From NCBI GenBank assembly GCA_965370805.1, contig CBDUVZ010000015.1:1-33804 (forward strand): 33,804 nucleotides of DNA. Direction: 5' to 3'. This document shows, piece after piece, positions 6,688 to 13,624 of the stretch (its first letter is position 1; the number at the start of each line of letters is the position of its first letter). Made by a program: the position numbers and the translations under genes. The notes under the pieces were generated by a model. That model worked only from the letters and a program-made list of their open reading frames with translations, was not told the DNA's origin and did not search any database. The stretch comes from CBDUVZ01 sp965370805 (lineage in GTDB: Bacteria > Hydrothermota > Tepidihabitantia > Tepidihabitantales > Tepidihabitantaceae).

Positions 6688-7454
6688 CGGCCGGGTCGCC
6701 GCTCCTCTTCCTTTCTCCTTTCTTCTTCCCGGCTTGAGATGCGGTGAAGCGCGGCCAGGCGCGGCCGCTTGAACGGCGACTGCTCCGACTGGCGGCGGGT
6801 GGCTTCGAAGAATACCACCCAGGCAAGCAGGATGAAGAGCGGCAGCATCAGTAGCAGCAGCGGGTGCCGGTCCATTGCGAAGATCATGAAGTCGTAGAGG
6901 CCGTGGGCCAGGACCGCGGCTCCGAGCCCGACGAGTGTCAGTATGACCGACCGTGTGCCGGACCCGGCGAATCTCGCTTCGCCCAGAAAAAAGCCCATCA
7001 GCACGCCGTAGAAAGCGTGGCCGGGAACGGCCAGTATCGCCCGGAGCAGGCCGACGTGGAACCCGCTGTTGAGCACGTAGAGGACGTTCTCGATTGTGGC
7101 GAAGCCCAGCGCCGCCGCCGCTGCGTACAGGATGCCGTCGTACGGCTCGCTGAATTCCGGCCGGCGCCAGGCATAGAGCCGGACGACAAGGAATTTCCAG
7201 CTCTCCTCCGCCAGTCCAACGACGACGAGCGCACCGAGAAGGAGATGCAGCAGGTTCGGCTCGCGCGGTGACCACCCGGTCAGGCGCTGGAGCAGGATCG
7301 AGGACAGCATCGCGGGCAGCATCGAACCGACACCGAGCAGGAAGGTCATGACGAGCGGGAAGACCGTTTCCCGGCGGTGGCGGCCGCGGAAGTAGAAAAA
7401 GAGAATCAGGGCGGCGCCGGGCGCTATCGCCAGGGCCAGCAGGGAAGCGATCAC
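6684..7454 (-). CDS. PrsW-family intramembrane metalloprotease
   Basis: This 256-residue membrane protein has about seven hydrophobic segments and a charged C-terminal tail rich in Arg and Glu. The family motifs are present: AEESWK (the EExxK motif, residues 82-87), FATIENVLY, a GHAFYG segment and HGLYDF. PrsW-type proteases cleave membrane-anchored proteins such as anti-sigma factors; the substrate here is unknown and no anti-sigma gene is nearby. The start is GTG 7454, placed 6 bases after a -10 box, suggesting a leaderless mRNA. It is divergent from mgtE with back-to-back promoters and convergent with the transaldolase gene. Confidence 0.88.
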   Translation of the reverse strand: MIASLLALAIAPGAALILFFYFRGRHRRETVFPLVMTFLLGVGSMLPAMLSSILLQRLTGWSPREPNLLHLLLGALVVVGLAEESWKFLVVRLYAWRRPEFSEPYDGILYAAAAALGFATIENVLYVLNSGFHVGLLRAILAVPGHAFYGVLMGFFLGEARFAGSGTRSVILTLVGLGAAVLAHGLYDFMIFAMDRHPLLLLMLPLFILLAWVVFFEATRRQSEQSPFKRPRLAALHRISSREEERRKEEERRPGR

Positions 7455-7460
7455 AGCATC

Positions 7461-7488
7461 ATTCTGCAGTGGGCGGTGCGCCAGTCAA
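7461..7488 (-). promoter_or_regulatory. promoter of the PrsW-like gene
   Basis: On the minus strand, TTGACT (7483-7488), a 16-bp spacer and CAGAAT (7461-7466), 6 bases before GTG 7454. Its -35 box is only 11 bp from the divergent mgtE -35 box. Confidence 0.55.
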
Positions 7489-7499
7489 GCGGACGTCGG

Positions 7500-7527
7500 T
7501 TGACAACCATCGGGCGGGCGCTACGAT
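7500..7527 (+). promoter_or_regulatory. promoter of mgtE
   Basis: TTGACA (7500-7505), a 16-bp spacer and TACGAT (7522-7527), 5 bases before GTG 7533. Transcription would begin at or next to the start codon. Confidence 0.6.
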
Positions 7528-7532
7528 TCCCC

Positions 7533-8921
7533 GTGACCAGCGCCGACGAGCAGCCCCGCAACCAGACTGCTGACCAGGCGCTGCTTGCCCGACAGGCGGA
7601 AGATTTCCTCGAACAGAACAGGCTCGAAGAGTTGAAGGTCCTGCTCAGGCCACTGCATCCGACCGACATCGCCGACGTAATCGAACGGCTGCCCGATTCG
7701 CTGCGGCCGACGCTGTTCGACCTGCTCGACGATGTCGACCGGGCGGCGGACGTCATGCTGGAATTGGACACCGACGCAATCCAGACAATCCTCCACGACC
7801 TCGACCGCGCCGAGATTGCCGAGCTGGTTCGGGAAATGAGTTCCGACGATGCCGCTGACGTTGTCGGCCGGCTTGATGACCGGGAGCGAAGCGAGGTAAT
7901 CAGCGACCTGCCCGAAGAGGACCGCGGCGAGGTCGCCGAACTGCTGAAGTACCCGGAATCGAGCGCCGGCGGCAGGATGCGGATGGAGTTCGTCGCGCTG
8001 CTGGATACGGATACTGTCGCCACCGCCACCGAGAAAGTCAGGGCGGCGGAGCGTGAGGAGGAAGAACCGCCGGTTCTTTACGTGGTCGACCCGACCGGCA
8101 GGCTGATCGGCTATTTCCCGCTGCGCGACCTGCTGCGTAACCCACCGGAGTTGCCGATCCGCGAGGCGATGCAGCCGGTGTCCGCTTTCGCCCGGGTGCT
8201 GGACGACCAGGAGCAGGTCGCCGGGCTTGCCCGCAAGTACGATATTACGACCGTTCCGGTAGTGGACGACTCGGACCGGCTGGTCGGGATTGTGACCGCG
8301 GACGATATCCTCGACGTGGTGGTCGAGGAGGCGAGTGAAGATATCGCCAAACTGGGCCAGACGTCCGACATTGAGGACGTATTCGCGCCGGTGCGCCGCA
8401 GCATCAGGGGGCGCGTACCCTGGCTGTTCGTCAGTCTGCTCGGCGGGGTTCTCGCGTCAATCGTCGTTCTCCTGTTCCAGGGCACAATAAAGTCCGCGGT
8501 CATTGTCGCGGCGTTCATGCCGATTGTCGCCGGCGTCGGCGGAGCTGCCGGAAACCAGGCGACGAATATCATCGTCCGGGCACTGGCACTGGGCGAGGTG
8601 ACTTCCCGGGATATCGGCCGGCTGCTGTGGAAGCAGGTGCGGGTGGGACTTGTCGCCGGGATTGCGACCGGCCTGGTGACCTCCGCAGTGGCACTGCTGA
8701 TGCACGGTTCGCCGCTGCTCGGGGGAGTGGTTTTCCTGGCGATGGTGCTCAATGTGACGGTCGGCTCAACGCTCGGGGCGATGACGCCGATGCTTCTCGC
8801 CCGGATGCGCAAAGACCCGGCATTGGCGTCGAGCCTGCTGCTTACCGCGACAACCGACACGGTCGGGTTGTTGATTCTACTCGGGCTGGCGACGCTGGCT
8901 TTCCACTTCTTCAACGGATAG
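7533..8921 (+). CDS. mgtE: MgtE-type magnesium transporter
   Basis: This 462-residue protein has the full MgtE layout. An acidic N-domain of helical repeats (ending near SSAGGRMRMEF at about 145-155) is followed by two CBS domains (about 155-275) containing VLYVVDPTGRLIGYF and TTVPVVDDSDRLVGIV. Five membrane segments from about residue 295 include the family's GGAAGNQATN and an NVTVGSTLGAM stretch. MgtE forms a dimeric Mg2+ channel gated by Mg2+ bound to the cytosolic domains. Earlier in-frame starts would run into the divergent protease gene. GTG 7533 sits 5 bases after a -10 box and just before the N-domain, so I prefer it. No Mg2+ riboswitch can fit in such a short leader. Confidence 0.93.
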   Translation: MTSADEQPRNQTADQALLARQAEDFLEQNRLEELKVLLRPLHPTDIADVIERLPDSLRPTLFDLLDDVDRAADVMLELDTDAIQTILHDLDRAEIAELVREMSSDDAADVVGRLDDRERSEVISDLPEEDRGEVAELLKYPESSAGGRMRMEFVALLDTDTVATATEKVRAAEREEEEPPVLYVVDPTGRLIGYFPLRDLLRNPPELPIREAMQPVSAFARVLDDQEQVAGLARKYDITTVPVVDDSDRLVGIVTADDILDVVVEEASEDIAKLGQTSDIEDVFAPVRRSIRGRVPWLFVSLLGGVLASIVVLLFQGTIKSAVIVAAFMPIVAGVGGAAGNQATNIIVRALALGEVTSRDIGRLLWKQVRVGLVAGIATGLVTSAVALLMHGSPLLGGVVFLAMVLNVTVGSTLGAMTPMLLARMRKDPALASSLLLTATTDTVGLLILLGLATLAFHFFNG

Positions 8922-8938
8922 CTGGCCGCCCCCGCGGG

Positions 8939-9586
8939 TCAGGCAATCGGCTGGAGCAGGTACTCGGGCCTGCCGGTGGAGGGACGATAGCGGAGGAAGA
9001 CCAACCGGAAAGAAAGCAGTCCGGAGCGGGCGAATTCGAACCGGATCCGGGATTTCCCGATGCCGTATTCACCCTCATCGAGAACGAAAGGCTTGTCCGC
9101 AGGCGGCGGTGCCCCGGCTTCGGGGTGGATTCTCCCGCGGCCGACAAATGCAGCGTAGAGCCTGCTGACCGGGACCCGTTCTCCGGAGCGGGCGATCACC
9201 GGCCAGCGGTTCTCCAGGAACAACTGGACATTGATGAGTCGCAGGAGCAGGCACCGGTCCCGGTGCGCGAGCAGGACCCGGCCGAGTCCGGGGTTGGAAC
9301 GGGAATAGACCATGACAGTGGCCGCGCCGGTCAGACGGGACACGCGGTCGAGCCGGATTTCGTCACCGGGCTTCTTCAGTCCGGCCCGGCGACGTTTGGG
9401 AAAGAACCCGGCCAGCGATGCGGCCAGTTCGTTGATGTCAAGATGGCTGGTCAGGGCAGATACCAGTTCCGGCTTCAGGCTGCCGTCCGGTAGGCGCAGT
9501 CGGTTCCGGCGCGCGAAAGAGTGCAACTCGGCTCGCGTCAGGCCTTCAAGCAGGGCCTGGGCCGGTTGCAGGTGTAGTTCGGGCAC
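8939..9586 (-). CDS. unknown protein with SAP-like N-terminus
   Basis: This 215-residue protein starts at GTG 9586 behind a good AAAGGAGCC ribosome site (9589-9598). Residues about 12-45 (LLEGLTRAELHSFARRNRLR, then a LKPELVSALTSHL helix) resemble a SAP/HeH helix-extension-helix, a nucleic-acid-binding fold. The rest is rich in Arg, Leu and beta strands, with a basic KRRRAGLKK patch near 65 and a C-terminal strand FRLVFLRYRP. No catalytic motif is recognisable. Lacking membrane segments or a signal peptide, it is probably cytoplasmic. It is convergent with mgtE (17-bp gap) and divergent from the glycosyltransferase. A nucleic-acid role is only a guess from the first 45 residues. Confidence 0.65.
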   Translation of the reverse strand: MPELHLQPAQALLEGLTRAELHSFARRNRLRLPDGSLKPELVSALTSHLDINELAASLAGFFPKRRRAGLKKPGDEIRLDRVSRLTGAATVMVYSRSNPGLGRVLLAHRDRCLLLRLINVQLFLENRWPVIARSGERVPVSRLYAAFVGRGRIHPEAGAPPPADKPFVLDEGEYGIGKSRIRFEFARSGLLSFRLVFLRYRPSTGRPEYLLQPIA

Positions 9587-9649
9587 AAGGCTCCTTTCTA
9601 GACCGACGAGTGGTTGCAGATGGAGCCGCGGCGGCTCATCTACTGTTTC

Positions 9650-9677
9650 AGGCTACTCACAGAAGCAGGTGTGTCAA
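9650..9677 (-). promoter_or_regulatory. promoter of the SAP-like gene
   Basis: On the minus strand, TTGACA (9672-9677), a 16-bp spacer and TAGCCT (9650-9655), about 60 bases before GTG 9586. This is one of the few genes here with a real leader, and it also has a ribosome site. Confidence 0.5.
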
Positions 9678-9697
9678 GGAGCCCCGGGCCGGCTACA

Positions 9698-9726
9698 TTG
9701 ACCGGAGCAGAAAAAGGACATAGTAT
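9698..9726 (+). promoter_or_regulatory. promoter of the glycosyltransferase-pdxA operon
   Basis: TTGACC (9698-9703), a 17-bp spacer and TAGTAT (9721-9726), 8 bases before ATG 9735. The out-of-frame ATG at 9725 overlaps the -10 box. Confidence 0.55.
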
Positions 9727-9734
9727 GATTGCCG

Positions 9735-10859
9735 ATGAAGATACTGGTTATCAACTGGCGCTGCATCCACAACCCGCTGGCGGGCGGTGCGGAGATATAT
9801 TTCCAGGAGATATTCCAGCGCCTGGTGGAGCGCGGGCACGAAGTAACGCAACTGGCGGAACGGTTCGAGGGGTCCGAACCCGAGGAAGTGATTGACGGCA
9901 TCCGGGTGCTGCGGATGGGCGGGGCGCAGACGTTCAACTTCGCGGTGTACCGCAACATCGGCCGTGTGGTCGGAAACGGCGGGTATGAGATCGTGGTGGA
10001 CGACCTGAACAAGATACCGTTCTACTCGCCGTGGAAGGTGAAGGTACCGGTGCTGGCAATACTGATGCACCTGTTCCGGGGCAGTATCTTCCGCGAAACG
10101 GTGTTCCCGCTGGCTTCGTACGTCTGGCTGACCGAGAGCATGATTCCGTGGGCATACAAGCGGTGCCTGTTCGCGGTGCTGTCGAACAGTTCGAAGAAGG
10201 ACGTGGTGCGGCTGGGGATTCGACCGGAGCGGATTACGGTGATTCCGCCGGGTACGGATTTCACCCGGTTCATACCGGACGAGACTGTAGCGCGAGAGAC
10301 AATCCTGCTGCACGTCGGGCGGATCAAGCGGTACAAGTCAATCGACCACCTGCTGCAGGCAGCGCGGTTGCTGCGCGAGCGGGGCCGGGCGTGCCGGGTC
10401 GTAGTCGTCGGCACGGGTGATGATCGGCCACGGCTGGAGCAACTGGTCGCAAAGCTGGGACTGGGCGACATGGTCGAGTTCACCGGGTTCATCTCCGAGG
10501 AGGAGAAGGTGAACTGGTACCGGCGGTCGGCGGTGCTGGTTGAGAACTCGGTCAAGGAAGGCTGGGGACTGATTGTGATGGAAGCGAACGGGTGCGGTAC
10601 GCCGGTGGTGGTGGCGCGCTCGCCCGGCCTGGTTGATTCGTCGCGGGACGGGGTGAACGGGTTGTTCTACGAGTACGGCAACGTCGGCGACCTGACGGAG
10701 AAGCTGGAGCGGTTGCTCGCCGACGAGGAGTTGAGGCGAGAACTGGGCCGGCAGGCGATTGACTGGGCGCACCAGTGGACCTGGGACGGCGCGGCCGACG
10801 CGACCGAGGAAATCATCAGGCAGGCGATAGCGGAGCACGGAACCGCGCAGGAGGATTGA
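9735..10859 (+). CDS. GT4-family glycosyltransferase
   Basis: The 374-residue product is a GT-B fold enzyme. The N-terminal Rossmann domain opens with KILVINWRCIHNPLAGGAE, whose GG loop binds the donor phosphate. The C-terminal domain has LLHVGRIKRYKSIDHLLQA (about 195-212) and the E-x7-E motif EGWGLIVMEANGCGTPVV (about 275-292) typical of retaining GT4 transferases, which transfer sugars from nucleotide-sugar donors. It is probably a peripheral membrane enzyme for glycolipid or polysaccharide synthesis. I chose ATG 9735 over TTG 9729 because the protein then begins MKILVI, as relatives do, and lies 8 bases after the -10 box. Its stop shares a base with the next ATG (TGATG). Confidence 0.9.
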   Translation: MKILVINWRCIHNPLAGGAEIYFQEIFQRLVERGHEVTQLAERFEGSEPEEVIDGIRVLRMGGAQTFNFAVYRNIGRVVGNGGYEIVVDDLNKIPFYSPWKVKVPVLAILMHLFRGSIFRETVFPLASYVWLTESMIPWAYKRCLFAVLSNSSKKDVVRLGIRPERITVIPPGTDFTRFIPDETVARETILLHVGRIKRYKSIDHLLQAARLLRERGRACRVVVVGTGDDRPRLEQLVAKLGLGDMVEFTGFISEEEKVNWYRRSAVLVENSVKEGWGLIVMEANGCGTPVVVARSPGLVDSSRDGVNGLFYEYGNVGDLTEKLERLLADEELRRELGRQAIDWAHQWTWDGAADATEEIIRQAIAEHGTAQED

Positions 10860-11020
10860 TGAGTACGGACCCGGCGGTTGAGTACGCGCTCGAAGTCGAC
10901 AAAGCAGTCAAGGTATTCAGGCGCGGGCGCGGGCTGAAAAGGAAGAAGACCCGGGTGGCGTTCGGGCTCGCGATTATCGACCGGTACACGCGGCGCAGCG
11001 GGACGTTCTCGCACTACTGA
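10859..11020 (+). CDS. 53-residue basic protein, translationally coupled
   Basis: This small ORF starts inside the glycosyltransferase stop codon (TGATG) and ends sharing one base with the pdxA start (TGATG), so it is coupled on both sides. The product begins MSTDPAVEYALEVDKAV and is very basic in the middle (FRRGRGLKRKKTR). It has no signal peptide or membrane segment. EYALEVDKAVKVFRRG faintly recalls the first strand of ABC transporter ATP-binding subunits, so it could be a truncated ABC gene kept by its overlaps. Alternatively it is a genuine small protein. The exact overlaps support translation more than the sequence supports any function. Confidence 0.5.
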   Translation: MSTDPAVEYALEVDKAVKVFRRGRGLKRKKTRVAFGLAIIDRYTRRSGTFSHY

Positions 11021-12000
11021 TGAAACCGCTCGGCATCACCATGGGCGACCCGGCCGGGATCGGGCCGGAGATCACTATCAAGACCCTGACCCGGACGCGG
11101 CTGAAGAACGTGTTGCTGATTGGATCCCGCGCGGTGTTCGAGGCTGAGCAGCGGCAGCAACACGTGTCGGTTCTGGCCGGAGTCAGGGTCGATGATATCG
11201 GTCGGCTCGGGCGTTTTCCGATGGGCCGGGTCCGGAAGCGGTGTGGTCAGGCGGCGCTCGCGTGCCTCGAACGAGGCGCGGAGCTGCTGAAGCGCGGTGA
11301 GATATCAGCACTGGTCACCGCACCGGTATCCAAGGCAGCGCTACGCCTGGCCGGGTTCGGGTGGCCGGGCCAGACCGAGTTCCTGGCCGGACGGCTGGGC
11401 GTGAAGCGGTACGCGATGCTGGCGTGGACCCGGACGTTCAAAGCAGTATTTGTGACGATTCACCTGCCGCTGGCCCGGGTTGCACGACAGATCACCGCCG
11501 CCGCGGTCGTTGAGAAGACGGTGCTGCTCAATGAGTTCCTGCGGCTTGAAGGCACCCCGAAGCCGCGGATCGGCGTGATGGGACTCAACCCGCACGGGGA
11601 TGAGTTCAGCCTCGGCGAAGAAGACCGGATACGGGACGGAATCCGGCGCGTGCGACGCCGGGGTATCGACGCGGCCGGACCATTTCCGGCCGACACGCTC
11701 GTCGGTCGGGCCGGGTTCGACGGACTCGTCGCCATGTATCACGACCAGGCGATGATTCCGGCCAAGATGCTGGGTGGCGGTGTCAACACGACGCTCGGGC
11801 TCGGCCGCATCAGGACGTCGCCGTTGCATGGGGTCGCCTATGAGATTGCGGGCCAAGGTACTGCCGAAGAGAACTCGATGCGGTCAGCGATACGACTTGC
11901 GCAACGACTCGTCCGTGCTACGGTTGAGTCATCGGATGGCTCCTTGCGCCGGGGTACTGCCCGCGAGTCAGATATCAGAGTCGGCCCGGTCCCGGCCTGA
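11020..12000 (+). CDS. pdxA: 4-hydroxythreonine-4-phosphate dehydrogenase PdxA
   Basis: The 326-residue protein starts MKPLGITMGDPAGIGPEIT, the hallmark N-terminus of PdxA. All three metal-ligand histidines are visible in context: VTIHLPL, GLNPHGDE and MYHDQAMIPAK. ISALVTAPVSKAAL supplies the substrate-binding Lys region and TSPLHGVAYEIAGQGTA the C-terminal signature. PdxA oxidises 4-phosphohydroxythreonine with NAD(P) in DXP-dependent pyridoxal phosphate synthesis; some PdxA homologues act on other substrates. It is the last gene of its operon. Its final 33 bases overlap the convergent TPR gene. The C-terminal 30 residues past the family core look variable. Confidence 0.93.
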   Translation: MKPLGITMGDPAGIGPEITIKTLTRTRLKNVLLIGSRAVFEAEQRQQHVSVLAGVRVDDIGRLGRFPMGRVRKRCGQAALACLERGAELLKRGEISALVTAPVSKAALRLAGFGWPGQTEFLAGRLGVKRYAMLAWTRTFKAVFVTIHLPLARVARQITAAAVVEKTVLLNEFLRLEGTPKPRIGVMGLNPHGDEFSLGEEDRIRDGIRRVRRRGIDAAGPFPADTLVGRAGFDGLVAMYHDQAMIPAKMLGGGVNTTLGLGRIRTSPLHGVAYEIAGQGTAEENSMRSAIRLAQRLVRATVESSDGSLRRGTARESDIRVGPVPA

Positions 12001-13203
12001 GAACTTGGCCTGGTATCGTTTCCAGGCTTCCTGTCGAACGCGCTCCACTTCCTGAATGGCGGCGTAGGATTCCTCCTGTCGTCCGAGGAACAACAGCGCG
12101 TCAGCTTGGATCGTGTAAGCAGACTGGGCGTTGATATTCAGTTCGATTGCGCGGCGGCAGTTCCTGACCGCTTTCTCGAAATCCTCGGTCTCGAGGTACA
12201 TCTCGCCCAGCAGAACGAACGGCGTGAAGTCATTCGGGCCAAGTCGCGCCGCGCGTTCCGCGGCATTGATTGCTTCGGTTACCCGCCCGGCTGCCCGGTA
12301 AGCCCGGCTCAGACGGATAAGGATTCCGGCGTCCTCCGGTTTCCTGCCCGCGAGCTGGCGGAGAGCACTGACCGCGTCGGTCCGCATGCTGAAATGCTCG
12401 AAGAGCCCGCTTGTAAGTTCCGGTTCCTCGCCGAACCTGGTCTTGATTTCCGTATAGATATCCAGCGCTTCGTCCGCTTGGCCGAGACGGCGTGCACAAT
12501 CTAGGAGGAAAAACCAGGCTGTCGGCTCGCCGGGTTCTTCACAGGAGGTCTGGCTGAACTCGGCTGCGGCTTCTCTGATCATCCCGCTGTGGTAGTAGTC
12601 CCGGCCCAGCTTCTGGTGGGGGTTCTCAAGGCCGGGCTCAATCAGTCTCGCTCGTCGGTACTCGGCGAACGCAGCAACGAACTCACCTTCCATGGCAAGG
12701 AACCCGCCGAGCGCGACACGGGCCCGGACGTTATCCGGATCGATTTCGACAGCTCTGTGGTAAGCGGCAATGCCCTTGTCGGGTTCGCCGGAATACTCGT
12801 GCAGGATGCCGACACCGATGTGGAGTTCGAGCGCGGCCGGCAGTACGCGCAGCGCCTGCTCGAAGAGCGCTTCGGACCGCGAGAAGTTGGCCAGATAGAG
12901 GTAACGTACCGCTTCGCAGCCCAGCGCATAGGGATGGCGTGGATTCAACTCAAGCGCCCGTGAGCATGCATCTTCAAGCGCTTCCTCTCGGGTCAGGAGA
13001 TGCGCGCAGAGCGTCGTGAAGTAGAGAGCTCGCAAGTTGTTCGGATCCAGACGTAGCAGTTCATTGAGCAGTTGAATCGCCAACTCCTCATCTTCACGGT
13101 AGAACGCATCCAGTGCCCGCTGCAGGGAATCACCGGACACGTGATACCGGAGTGGTGAATCAGGACCAGGTGCGTTCCGGTCGGGAGATGAACTGGTGTC
13201 CAT
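11968..13203 (-). CDS. tetratricopeptide-repeat protein
   Basis: This 411-residue protein is almost entirely TPR units of about 34 residues, from residue 25 to about 390. Examples are AIQLLNELLRLDPNNLRALY, GIAAYHRAVEIDPDNVRARV and AVRNCRRAIELNINAQSAYT, each with the W/L-G-A-P spacing typical of the repeat. There is no signal peptide or membrane segment, so it is likely a cytoplasmic scaffold. The ATG at 13203 lies 6 bases after a TACAAT box. The coding end overlaps pdxA on the opposite strand by 33 bp. The partner is unknown; the sigma-54 activator upstream points the same way but has its own promoter. Confidence 0.88.
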   Translation of the reverse strand: MDTSSSPDRNAPGPDSPLRYHVSGDSLQRALDAFYREDEELAIQLLNELLRLDPNNLRALYFTTLCAHLLTREEALEDACSRALELNPRHPYALGCEAVRYLYLANFSRSEALFEQALRVLPAALELHIGVGILHEYSGEPDKGIAAYHRAVEIDPDNVRARVALGGFLAMEGEFVAAFAEYRRARLIEPGLENPHQKLGRDYYHSGMIREAAAEFSQTSCEEPGEPTAWFFLLDCARRLGQADEALDIYTEIKTRFGEEPELTSGLFEHFSMRTDAVSALRQLAGRKPEDAGILIRLSRAYRAAGRVTEAINAAERAARLGPNDFTPFVLLGEMYLETEDFEKAVRNCRRAIELNINAQSAYTIQADALLFLGRQEESYAAIQEVERVRQEAWKRYQAKFSGRDRADSDI

Positions 13204-13209
13204 TGCCTA

Positions 13210-13238
13210 ATTGTACCCCAAGCAGGAATCGTTTACAA
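13210..13238 (-). promoter_or_regulatory. promoter of the TPR gene
   Basis: On the minus strand, TTGTAA (13233-13238), a 17-bp spacer and TACAAT (13210-13215), 6 bases before ATG 13203. Confidence 0.6.
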
Positions 13239-13624
13239 CAGCAAGCTGGAGGTATAGTTGACGACCCGGGGCGGAAAAGGAGGCGCGGTGCGCCGTAGCC
13301 AGACGCACCGCGTGTCGTCCTCTCCGAGAGTACTGCCTGAACGCGGGGAGACTGTGGTGCCACTGGGACACATCAGGCACTGGGTGACAGCGCCATGGAG
13401 CGCGATTCCCCGCGAGAGAGAAACCCTTATCTCAACTCAGTCAGAACTTCCAAACCCTCAATCCTTACCTACTGCAGCATGTGTGCCACTCCACGTCAGT
13501 GTCGCAGCGCAGCTAACTTCTTGTTTCATAGTTAGTTATGCGCACGGGGCTCGCTATCACTGGTGCGGTCGAGTGGCGCGTGCTGAAATCTTCGGCTATG
13601 GCACTGCAGAAGTCGGCACGCGCG
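13239..13624. other. gene-free stretch with a strong hairpin
   Basis: I see no supportable gene between the TPR promoter and the end of the sigma-54 activator gene. Besides the nested hairpin at 13261-13320, there is a weaker inverted repeat CTAACT-N11-AGTTAG (13513-13535), about 90 bases beyond the activator's stop. It has no T-tract, so a terminator role is doubtful. Confidence 0.5.
13261..13320. other. nested hairpin, possible structured RNA
   Basis: A perfect 9-bp stem CGCGGTGCG (13285-13293) pairs with CGCACCGCG (13305-13313) around an 11-base loop. It is enclosed by a second perfect pairing of GACGAC (13261-13266) with GTCGTC (13315-13320). It could be a small RNA, a terminator without a U-tract, or a protein-binding site. 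The orientation cannot be set. Confidence 0.4.

Noticed and set aside
7377..7532. Earlier in-frame starts for mgtE
   Set aside because: They lie inside the divergent PrsW gene and its promoter; the N-domain begins after GTG 7533.
8627..9493. 288-codon plus-strand frame over the end of mgtE and the SAP-like gene
   Set aside because: It crosses two well supported genes and its composition (Gly/Arg/Asp-rich) is typical of a shadow frame.
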